Below are positions 1 to 5,385 of a stretch of 5,475 nt of DNA, piece after piece. Origin of the DNA: Phycisphaerales bacterium. GTDB lineage: Bacteria > Planctomycetota > Phycisphaerae > Phycisphaerales > UBA1924. The position numbers and the translations under genes were made by a program. Position 1 is the first letter of the stretch, and every line of letters starts with the position of its first letter. The notes beneath the pieces are model-generated. The model was given only the letters and a program-made list of their open reading frames with translations, did not search any database and was not told where the DNA came from. The DNA lies in the NCBI GenBank assembly GCA_020054055.1, contig JAGVLZ010000100.1, forward strand, positions 1-5,475, in the 5' to 3' direction.

Positions 1-147
1 GAGCGAGACCGCGACCTCGCCCCCCACCGCGGGGGCGAACGTCGAGGGCAGAATCCAGAAATCGTGGGCAACCGCCGGGACGCCCGCGAGCGCCAGCGAC
101 GGCACGATCACCATCGTTGAACGCACGACCAACTTTCCAAGAGCCAT
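1..147 (-). CDS. DUF4198 family exported protein, N-terminal 49 residues only
   Basis: The reverse strand reads an open frame from the ATG at 147 to the window edge with no stop, so the 3' part of the gene lies outside. Residues 1-27 form a signal peptide: a basic start (Lys5, Arg9), a hydrophobic core around VIVPSLALAG, and a predicted cut after AVA. The mature protein would begin HDFWILPSTFAP, which matches the usual N-terminus of DUF4198 proteins (AHDFWI.P..F.P..G). These are periplasmic or secreted, predicted Ig-like proteins sometimes annotated as nickel/cobalt-uptake related; their true function is unsettled. The start is fixed by an AGGAGG five bases upstream. The gene lies 118 bases behind the DUF4331 gene on the same strand, with no obvious terminator between, so co-transcription is likely. 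The family call rests on only about 22 mature residues. Confidence 0.7.
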   Translation of the reverse strand, partial: MALGKLVVRSTMVIVPSLALAGVPAVAHDFWILPSTFAPAVGGEVAVSL

Positions 148-152
148 GACAA

Positions 153-158
153 CCTCCT
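153..158 (-). promoter_or_regulatory. Ribosome binding site of the DUF4198 gene
   Basis: The plus-strand text cctcct reads AGGAGG on the reverse strand, five bases before the ATG at 147. It is a near-ideal Shine-Dalgarno and sets the start codon. The rest of the 148-265 gap shows no hairpin with a T-run. Confidence 0.75.
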
Positions 159-265
159 ACGCGCGCCGCTTCGTCCCGAACCAGGCCGATCGTATCCTTC
201 CAATGCCCCGAGCACCCCGTTGGAGATGCCCGGAACGAATGCAACTCCCCTCCGAACTACGCTCA

Positions 266-1720
266 TCAATCCATCGCGCCGGCGATCGGCGTCCGGATGT
301 ACGGGAACACGTCATCGAAGTACGAAGCATCCACGAACGCGCCATCCGTCAGCGGCGCGGTGTTGTTCGGAGCGCACATGGCATCGGCGATCAGCGCCCC
401 CATCACGACGCGGAGCGCCATGTCCACCACGTCATCGCCAGGCCGACGCCCGTTCGGGAATCCCGCCGAGTCCCCGCCAAGCACGCCGAGCCGGCTCTGC
501 ATCGCCGCCGGAGTCGACGGGATCGCGGTGTTCAGGCGCAGCATCTCGGAGGGCACGACATTCGCCGGCTGATTCAGCCCGGGAACGCCGGTCAGGAACG
601 CCGCCACGAGATCGTTCCGAGGCAGGCACGGAGCCACTGCCACGCCGGGGAAGAGAATCTGAAGCAGCGCGGGCAATGTCGGGTTCGTGACATACACCAG
701 GAACTGCCCATCATCCTGCGGCTTGCTGTTGTTGAACCTGTTCTTGTCGGGCAGACCGATCACCACCTCGTTCACCAGCGGCATCCCGAGCCGCGAGACC
801 TGCACTGGCTTGCCCTTGTTGATCTGCGGCGCGCTGAAACTCGGATTGTTCACGCGCGATTCCACCGCGGGCAGGCTCGCCGTCGTCCACCCGCCAATCA
901 CCGGCTCCATTCCGTTGGTCAGGCACGCGATCGGCAGTTCCATGATGAACGACGTCACGTTCTTGTCGAAGAGATCGTCCTGCTCGCCATCCTCCGCTCC
1001 GAGCGGATTCAGGTGAACGAGGTCGAACGTCTCGCCGAGGTTCACGACGAAGGGGTCCTTCCGCTGACCCACGAACAGGCGGCCCGGCGTCGCGCAGCCG
1101 GGGATATTGATCGAATAGACATGCTGCCCCGCGTACGCCGCGTAGTCCGGGATCGACTTGGTCCCGATGTTGTCCACCGGCTTGGCGAAGGTCGCCGATC
1201 CATTCGACGAGTTCGTGACCGCCTGCGTCACCGCCTTTTTCCCGGTGACCCGCGTCATGTTGACCGTGAACGATTCGCGCAGATTCAGCGCCGGGTCGTT
1301 CCCCGCCGCCGCGACCATCCCCGCATTGATCAGCGGGATCGCGACCATCTGCCCGCCGATGTTCAGCGCGATCGGCTGGAGGGTGTTGGTGAACTGGAAG
1401 GTGAACGTCAGGTCCGGCCGCGCATCGCCGTTGCTGTCCACATGGACCTCGTAGAGCGCGTCGGGGTCCATCGAAAAGTAGTTCGGCCCGCCGTAGGCAT
1501 CTTGCAGCGGGATGTAGTTGGCGACGATCGTGACGAAGTCCTGCCGCCCCGCCTCGTACGAGCGGAACATGTAGAAATCCGTTCCGTCGCACTTGGGGAT
1601 CTCGGTGATGTACGGCGCCTCGCGGTGGCTCGAGGCGAGCGCGCTCGATCCGGCCAAAGCAGCCGGCAAAAGACACGAAGACAGCGAGCCCCATCGGGGC
1701 TGAACACGTTGACGAGACAT
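266..1720 (-). CDS. DUF4331 family exported protein
   Basis: 484 residues. Residues 1-29 are a signal peptide (Arg3, Arg5, Arg9, then a hydrophobic stretch SSCLLPAALAG and cleavage after ALA). The mature chain starts SSHREAP, followed by CDGTDFYMF (44-52), the N-terminal signature of DUF4331. Other family marks are GQRKDPFVVNLGETFDLV (218-235), GGDSAGFPNGRRPGDDVVD (415-433) and the C-terminal VFPYIRTP (471-478). The length is normal for the family, so the protein looks complete. Its biochemical role is unknown; it is exported and probably works outside the cytoplasm. The start at 1720 is chosen over an in-frame ATG at 1864 because a GGAGG lies nine bases upstream and a signal peptide begins directly; the longer form would place 48 unlike residues in front of it. 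It is divergent from hmgA and precedes the DUF4198 gene on the same strand. Confidence 0.88.
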   Translation of the reverse strand: MSRQRVQPRWGSLSSCLLPAALAGSSALASSHREAPYITEIPKCDGTDFYMFRSYEAGRQDFVTIVANYIPLQDAYGGPNYFSMDPDALYEVHVDSNGDARPDLTFTFQFTNTLQPIALNIGGQMVAIPLINAGMVAAAGNDPALNLRESFTVNMTRVTGKKAVTQAVTNSSNGSATFAKPVDNIGTKSIPDYAAYAGQHVYSINIPGCATPGRLFVGQRKDPFVVNLGETFDLVHLNPLGAEDGEQDDLFDKNVTSFIMELPIACLTNGMEPVIGGWTTASLPAVESRVNNPSFSAPQINKGKPVQVSRLGMPLVNEVVIGLPDKNRFNNSKPQDDGQFLVYVTNPTLPALLQILFPGVAVAPCLPRNDLVAAFLTGVPGLNQPANVVPSEMLRLNTAIPSTPAAMQSRLGVLGGDSAGFPNGRRPGDDVVDMALRVVMGALIADAMCAPNNTAPLTDGAFVDASYFDDVFPYIRTPIAGAMD

Positions 1721-1729
1721 GATTGGGTT

Positions 1730-1734
1730 CCTCC
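1730..1734 (-). promoter_or_regulatory. Ribosome binding site of the DUF4331 gene
   Basis: cctcc on the plus strand is GGAGG on the reverse strand, nine bases before the ATG at 1720. It supports that start over the upstream in-frame ATG at 1864. Confidence 0.7.
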
Positions 1735-1909
1735 AAAGAACTTCGAACGACCGCGCAGCGCAACCCATCATTCGGGCCCGCGAGAATCTGCCGGTCGTGC
1801 GGCCGAGTGAACTTCGATGCCCACGCGCCCGCGGTTTTTGCGTTCGGAAGAAATGATCCCCCAACCCCTCGATCCCGCTAGACTTCCCAGAGAATTAGCG
1901 CTTCCACAC

Positions 1910-1913
1910 GGAG
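1910..1913 (+). promoter_or_regulatory. Ribosome binding site deciding the hmgA start
   Basis: GGAG lies eight bases before the ATG at 1922. It favours that start over in-frame ATGs at 1817 and 1853, which would add residues absent from this enzyme family. Confidence 0.55.
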
Positions 1914-1921
1914 CCCGACCC

Positions 1922-3268
1922 ATGCCGTACTACACTCGCCTCGGCCAACTCCCGAAAAAACGCCACACCCAGTTCCGCCGCCCCGACGGCGCCCTCTATT
2001 CCGAGGAACTCTTCGGCACCGAGGGCTTCGTCGGCCCCACCGCGACCATGTACCACATCCATCCGCCGACCCAGATCACCGGCTGGAAGTCGATGTACTC
2101 CACCAAGGTCGAGTACGTCGAGACCGACACCATGCGCATGCGCCACGTCAAGACCGCCCCGCAAAAACCCCACGGCGACTCCGTCACCGGCCGCGTCGTC
2201 TACTTCGGCAACTCCGACTGCGAGATGGCCATCTGCGTCCCGAAAGAGCAGATGAACTACCACTTCAAGAACGCCCAGGGCGACGAGTGCTTCTTCATCC
2301 ACTTCGGCTCGGGCACCGTCTACACCATGATGGGCGCGCTCAAGTTCGGCCCCAAGGACTACATCATCATCCCCAAGGGGGTCATCTACCGATTCGTCTG
2401 GGATAAGCGCGACGCCGCCAAAATCGCAAAGGAAGAACCCTCCGTCGAGTCCATGCCCTTCGGCAAGTTCCTCCTCATCGAGACCGCCAACGGCTCTCAC
2501 ATCGGCCCCCCGCCGCGCTACGTCGCCAAGCAGACCTCCCAGTTCCTCGAGCACTCACCCTACTGCGAGCGCGACCTCCGCCTCCCCGAGTTCCCGCTCA
2601 CCTTCGACGAGACCGGGGACTTCGAGGTCCGCATCAAGGCCCGCGACCGCATCCACTCCTACGTCTACCCCTACCACCCCCTCGACATCGTCGGCTGGGA
2701 CGGCTGCTACTACCCCTACATCTTCAACATCGACGACTTCGCCCCCATCACCGGCAAACTCCACATGCCGCCGCCGATCCACCAGACCTTCGAGGCCCAC
2801 AACTTCGTCATCTGCTCCTTCTGCCCCCGCATGTTGGATTGGCACCCGCAGGCGATCAAGGTCCCCTACAACCACTCGAACCTCGACTCCGACGAAGTCC
2901 TCTACTACGTCGAGGGCAACTTCGGCTCGCGCAAAGGGATCGAAGTCGCCTCCATGACCGCCCACCCCCAGGGCATCCCCCACGGCCCCCACCCCGGCAC
3001 CATCGAAGCCTCCCTCGAAGCCACCTTCACCGGCGAACTCGCCGTGATGTGCGACACCTTCCGCCCGCTCTTCCCGACCAAGGCCGCGCTCGACCACGAC
3101 GACGCGAAGTACCCACAGTCCTGGCAGGGCGAACACTTCCCCAAGTGGGCCGCGGGGGCGAAGGGAGCGCCGGGAATGCCGAACGGGCAGATGCACGGGC
3201 CGGATGGGAGGCCGGTGGGAGGAGATGCCGCCGTGGGGGCACGGGTGGCGAATGTTTGGGCGCCGTGA
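1922..3268 (+). CDS. hmgA: Homogentisate 1,2-dioxygenase
   Basis: 448 residues from the chosen start. The enzyme opens the ring of homogentisate to maleylacetoacetate using Fe(II) and O2, a cytoplasmic step of tyrosine and phenylalanine breakdown. The N-terminus MPYYTRLGQLPKKRHTQFR is typical of the Bacteroidetes/Planctomycetes-type enzymes and supports the start at 1922. The cupin iron site is visible in PYNHSNLDSDEVLYY (315-329) and GIPHGPHPG (351-359). By comparison with human His335, Glu341 and His371, the likely ligands are His318, Glu325 (spacing one residue longer than human) and His354. Other conserved text includes MPPPIHQTFEAHNFV (282-296) and DTFRPL (378-383). The family normally ends near the QSWQGEHF region (399-406). 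Here a Gly/Pro/Ala-rich tail of about 42 residues follows (407-448), with G-ending codons unlike the strongly C-ending body. No maleylacetoacetate isomerase, fumarylacetoacetase or hydroxyphenylpyruvate dioxygenase gene is visible nearby. Confidence 0.9.
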   Translation: MPYYTRLGQLPKKRHTQFRRPDGALYSEELFGTEGFVGPTATMYHIHPPTQITGWKSMYSTKVEYVETDTMRMRHVKTAPQKPHGDSVTGRVVYFGNSDCEMAICVPKEQMNYHFKNAQGDECFFIHFGSGTVYTMMGALKFGPKDYIIIPKGVIYRFVWDKRDAAKIAKEEPSVESMPFGKFLLIETANGSHIGPPPRYVAKQTSQFLEHSPYCERDLRLPEFPLTFDETGDFEVRIKARDRIHSYVYPYHPLDIVGWDGCYYPYIFNIDDFAPITGKLHMPPPIHQTFEAHNFVICSFCPRMLDWHPQAIKVPYNHSNLDSDEVLYYVEGNFGSRKGIEVASMTAHPQGIPHGPHPGTIEASLEATFTGELAVMCDTFRPLFPTKAALDHDDAKYPQSWQGEHFPKWAAGAKGAPGMPNGQMHGPDGRPVGGDAAVGARVANVWAP

Positions 3269-3340
3269 TTAATGGTGGCGCGATCCGGCTGTCCCGGGTT
3301 GGACCGTGTCTTCGGAACATAGTAAGGGTAGTGGGCGTAG

Positions 3341-3371
3341 CACAGTCGAGCGAAGTAACCGCTCGACTGTG
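3341..3371. repeat. Perfect 12-bp inverted repeat, REP-like hairpin or terminator
   Basis: The arm CACAGTCGAGCG (3341-3352) is matched exactly by CGCTCGACTGTG (3360-3371) around the 7-base loop aagtaac. It starts 73 bases after the hmgA stop. There is no T-run on either side, so it is not a standard intrinsic terminator. The right arm runs on into ggcaccc. Hairpins of this general form between genes are often dispersed palindromic repeats; that role is inferred. It could also end transcription or protect the 3' end of the hmgA mRNA. Confidence 0.6.
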
Positions 3372-3461
3372 GCACCCGAGAGTTGATTCGTTTGAGCGTG
3401 CCGTCTGCCAGACAGGATATGCACATTCCATGATATCGTATTCGGAACTCGCTGAACAAGT

Positions 3462-3490
3462 TTGTCAATCGTCGCATTTTGTGATATGCT
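3462..3490 (+). promoter_or_regulatory. Sigma70-like promoter candidate for the FG-GAP gene
   Basis: TTGTCA (3462-3467, one mismatch to TTGACA) is followed after exactly 17 bases by TATGCT (3485-3490, two mismatches to TATAAT). The two bases at 3482-3483 are TG, giving an extended -10 (TGaTATGCT). It lies in the AT-rich half of the gap and would start RNA near 3497, leaving a leader of about 80 bases before the ATG at 3576. This is a sequence match only. Confidence 0.5.
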
Positions 3491-3562
3491 GTGTTGTACG
3501 AGCAAATATTTTATAGCCCGCCATACGGCTTCCTTTCACACAGCATCAGCGCGGCTCCCTGC

Positions 3563-3567
3563 GGAGG
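3563..3567 (+). promoter_or_regulatory. Ribosome binding site of the FG-GAP gene
   Basis: GGAGG lies eight bases before the ATG at 3576. It decides this start over an in-frame ATG at 3462, which lies upstream of the expected RNA start and would place 38 unrelated residues before the signal peptide. Confidence 0.75.
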
Positions 3568-3575
3568 AAATCCAC

Positions 3576-4955
3576 ATGAGCGTCTCTTCGTCTCTTCGTC
3601 TCTTCGTCTCGTTCGTCCTGATCGCGGCAACCACCGCGAGCGCGCAGGTCGTTCACCTCCCCATCTATCTTTTCAACGGTGAAGCGGTCAACGACCAGTT
3701 TGGCATTTCCGTCAGCGGTGCGGGCGATGTCAACAATGACGGGCTCGACGATTTGATTGTCGGCGCGTGGAGGAACGACAACAACGGGCAAGATTCCGGG
3801 AGCGCGCAAGTCTTCTCCGGTGCTGACGGCGCAATCTTGCATACTTTCAACGGCGATGCGGCATTCGATCTCTTTGGTTCTTCAGTGAGCGGTGCCGGCG
3901 ACGTCAATAACGATGGATTCGACGATGTCATCGTCGGTGCCGATCGGAATAACGGCAATCGGGGCATTGCACGTGTGTTTTCTGGGGCGGACGGTTCCGT
4001 CCTCCACACGTTTTTCGGCGATGGAGCAGGTGATCAGTTTGGTTTTTCTGTCAGCGGTGCGGGAGATACTAACAACGACGGCTTTGACGACTTGATCGTC
4101 GGCGCGTTGCTCGACGACAACAACGGCGCGGACTCCGGTAGCGCCCGCGTCCTCTCGGGTGCAAACGGCGCGATCCTCTACTCCCGCAACGGCGATGGGC
4201 CGGGCGACCAGTTCGGCGTCGCAGTCAGCGGTGCGGGTGATGTCAACAACGACGGCTTCGACGATTTTGTCGTCGGGGCCAGATTCGACGACAACTCGGC
4301 GTCAAACTCCGGTAGCGCCCGCGTCTTCTCCGGCGCGACCGGAGCAACACTCTTCACCTTCAACGGTGACGGAGCCGGTGACAGCTTCGGTGTTTCGGTG
4401 AGCGGCGCTGGGGATCTCAATAACGACGGGTTTGCCGACCTCATTGTAGGGGCCCACATGGATGACAACAACGGCGGTAACTCAGGAAGCGCTCGTGCAT
4501 TCTCAGGAGCCACCGGAGCTGTTCTCTACACTCTCAACGGGGACGGTGCAGGGGACGAGTTTGGCTATCGCGTTGACGGCGCGGGCGATGTCAACAACGA
4601 TGGCTTCGACGATCTCATCATTGGAGCCTATTTGGATGACAACCACGGCACGGACTCCGGCAGCGCCCGGGTCTTTTCCGGTTCCACGGGTGCCACTCTG
4701 TTTACCTTGATCGGCGACGCCTCGTCCGATCTGTTCGGGTGCTCGGTGAGCGGCGCGGGAGATGTCAACGGCGATGGATTCGCTGACCTTGTCGTGGGGG
4801 TCTATGGGGACGACAATCGCGGCACAGATTCGGGAAGCGCTCGCGTTTTCTTCAGCGTGCCCTCTTCGTGCCCGGGCGACGCCGATGGCAACCGCGCCGT
4901 CAACTTCGCCGACATCACCGCGGTCCTGACCTTTTTCAACTCGACTTGCCCATGA
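3576..4955 (+). CDS. Secreted seven-bladed FG-GAP (integrin-alpha-like) propeller protein with dockerin-like tail
   Basis: 459 residues. Residues 1-23 are a signal peptide (Arg8, core LFVSFVLIAATT, cut after ASA). Seven FG-GAP repeats follow; each has FG (at 42, 100, 155, 213, 271, 329 and 387) and then a GAGDxNNDGxDDLIVGA-like block (starting 48, 106, 161, 219, 277, 335 and 393). The Asp/Asn loops (for example Asp51, Asn53, Asp55, Asp59) match the calcium loops of integrin-alpha propellers. Blades repeat every 58 residues, except that blade 2 is three shorter. The C-terminus (431-459) holds one EF-hand/dockerin-like loop (Asp435, Asp437, Asn439, Asn443, Asp446) between Cys432 and Cys458, a tail common in planctomycete secreted proteins. 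The likely role is extracellular adhesion or a scaffold; the ligand is unknown. It appears to have its own promoter, and its codons are less C-biased than those of hmgA. A full dockerin would have two such loops, so binding to a cohesin is doubtful. Confidence 0.88.
   Translation: MSVSSSLRLFVSFVLIAATTASAQVVHLPIYLFNGEAVNDQFGISVSGAGDVNNDGLDDLIVGAWRNDNNGQDSGSAQVFSGADGAILHTFNGDAAFDLFGSSVSGAGDVNNDGFDDVIVGADRNNGNRGIARVFSGADGSVLHTFFGDGAGDQFGFSVSGAGDTNNDGFDDLIVGALLDDNNGADSGSARVLSGANGAILYSRNGDGPGDQFGVAVSGAGDVNNDGFDDFVVGARFDDNSASNSGSARVFSGATGATLFTFNGDGAGDSFGVSVSGAGDLNNDGFADLIVGAHMDDNNGGNSGSARAFSGATGAVLYTLNGDGAGDEFGYRVDGAGDVNNDGFDDLIIGAYLDDNHGTDSGSARVFSGSTGATLFTLIGDASSDLFGCSVSGAGDVNGDGFADLVVGVYGDDNRGTDSGSARVFFSVPSSCPGDADGNRAVNFADITAVLTFFNSTCP
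3581..3610 (+). repeat. Octanucleotide tandem repeat inside signal-peptide codons
   Basis: The unit CGTCTCTT repeats with exact 8-base periodicity over 30 bases (3.75 copies), starting five bases after the first base of the FG-GAP start codon. It codes VSSSLRLFVS of the signal peptide. Because 8 is not a multiple of three, gain or loss of one copy would shift the reading frame. Confidence 0.8.
3672..4853 (+). repeat. Coding tandem repeat of about 174 bp, seven copies
   Basis: The seven propeller blades are visible as a DNA repeat of 174 bp (58 codons). Recurrent text such as GGTGCGGG(C/T)GATGTCAACAA and TCCGG(T/C)AGCGCCCG appears in most copies. Copy 2 is 9 bp shorter and lacks the DSGSA segment found in the others. 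Copies differ mainly at third positions, so the array looks old rather than freshly amplified. Confidence 0.8.
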
Positions 4956-4973
4956 GCCGCAGGCAGGCGGCTC
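4954..4973 (+). terminator. Hairpin overlapping the FG-GAP stop codon, possible terminator
   Basis: GAGCCGC (4954-4960) pairs perfectly with GCGGCTC (4967-4973) around a 6-base loop. The first two stem bases belong to the TGA stop. The stem is GC-rich and sits at the end of the transcription unit, but no T-run follows, so termination is only suggested. It may instead be another short dispersed palindrome. Confidence 0.35.
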
Positions 4974-5143
4974 CGATTCCCGTGCCACCCAACACCGTGA
5001 TCGACGGCAGGTGGCCTCGCTTCACCGCCTGCGTCGCAGCGCCCCGACCCGATAACGTACTGATTCTTGCGCACTTTGCGAAAGAGGCTCTCCCTCGGGA
5101 AGGTGGAGTTGTGTTGACCCACTTTCGAGAAGGAGAGCCGCAT
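4974..5143. other. Non-coding or degenerate stretch between the FG-GAP gene and the SUMF1 fragment
   Basis: About 170 bases with no recognisable gene. Reverse-strand translation continues open from the SUMF1 fragment, but the text (MRLSFSKVGQHNSTF and onward) does not resemble that family. The stretch holds the inverted repeat at 5086-5139 and two CACTTT words 48 bases apart (5072, 5120). It may be a relic of inserted DNA. Confidence 0.4.
5086..5139. repeat. Imperfect inverted repeat GGCTCTCC / GGAGAGCC
   Basis: GGCTCTCC (5086-5093) is the exact reverse complement of GGAGAGCC (5132-5139), with 38 bases between. Allowing one mismatch, the match extends inwards to 11 bases (ggctctccctc against ggctctccttc). 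The right arm ends four bases before the point where SUMF1 similarity stops (5144). The spacer is long for an RNA hairpin. Confidence 0.4.
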
Positions 5144-5385
5144 GGAGCCCGACCGCGTGATGCCGCCGAGCGGGTCCGGCATGTTCCCGTTGTACAGGCC
5201 GAACGTGTCCGTCGCGGCCACGGCGTTGAGGAACGCCGCGTACTGCCCGATCGTCACCTCGTTCGCCCCGATGTTGTACTCGTACGCCACCGAGCCATAG
5301 CCGGTAAAGTCCGGCGCGTTGCCGGGGTTGCCGATGGGCACGGTGGGAATGGTGATCGACCCCGACGCGGCGCAAGTCATACCAA
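5144..5385 (-). pseudogene. SUMF1/formylglycine-generating-enzyme-fold protein, internal fragment
   Basis: The reverse strand encodes SITIPTVPIGNPGNAPD, then GSVAYEYNIGANEVTIGQYA, AFLNAVAATDTFGLYN and GGITRSGS. This is the usual N-terminal part of the planctomycete exported proteins with a SUMF1/EgtB/PvdO fold (IPTVPVGNPGNAPD...VAYEYRIGTYEVTNAQYAAFLNAVA...GLYN...GGITRSGS). Normally a signal peptide precedes this text and about 150 or more residues of the SUMF1 core follow. Here the text stops matching right after GGITRSGS (5144), and no signal peptide is seen before it; the upstream ATGs at 5413 and 5380 have no Shine-Dalgarno and lie at or inside the end of another open frame. I read it as a remnant of about 80 codons lost from both sides. 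It is convergent with the FG-GAP gene. Confidence 0.65.

Larger units (their letters stand above)
1721..1921. promoter_or_regulatory. Divergent intergenic region between the DUF4331 gene and hmgA
   Basis: This 201-base gap separates two gene starts that point away from each other, so it must hold both promoters unless transcripts enter from elsewhere. I see no pair of -35/-10 boxes with good spacing for either gene. The best isolated -10-like word for hmgA is TAGACT at 1879-1884, with no -35 partner. No clear operator palindrome was found. Open frames running into this gap from both sides are start-codon extensions, not separate genes. Confidence 0.4.
3269..3575. other. Intergenic region between hmgA and the FG-GAP gene
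   Basis: This 307-base gap has two parts. The left half (to about 3410) is GC-rich and carries a perfect 12-bp inverted repeat plus the short palindrome GTCTGCCAGAC (3403-3413). The right half is clearly more AT-rich, holds the promoter candidate at 3462-3490, and ends in the FG-GAP Shine-Dalgarno. Open frames crossing it have no ribosome site and no recognisable protein, so I see no gene here. Confidence 0.6.

Noticed and set aside
146..1810. Long plus-strand open frame of 554 codons opposite the DUF4331 gene
   Set aside because: Its product is Arg/His/Asp-rich with no family resemblance, and it has no ribosome site. It mirrors the codon bias of the real gene on the other strand.
1721..1864. 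Longer DUF4331 start at the ATG at 1864
   Set aside because: It would place 48 unlike residues before a clean signal peptide and ignore the GGAGG at 1730-1734.
1895..3196. Minus-strand open frames opposite hmgA (1895-2554 and 2555-3196), rich in Val, Gly, Asp and Glu
   Set aside because: They are the complement of a strongly C-ending coding sequence. The composition is an artefact and no start signal or domain is present.
2839..3516. Plus-strand open frame overlapping the hmgA 3' end and the following gap
   Set aside because: It is an alternative frame of hmgA rich in Arg/Pro that runs into the intergenic hairpin. It has no ribosome site and no recognisable protein.
3672..4853. Regular repeats considered as a CRISPR array
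   Set aside because: The repeats are 174 bp apart, diverge at third codon positions and encode FG-GAP blades; there are no short identical repeats with unique spacers.
4802..5143. Continuation of the SUMF1 fragment frame to 4802 as a single 203-residue protein
   Set aside because: After 5144 the text no longer matches the family, and the last part is antisense to the FG-GAP gene. The open frame is chance.
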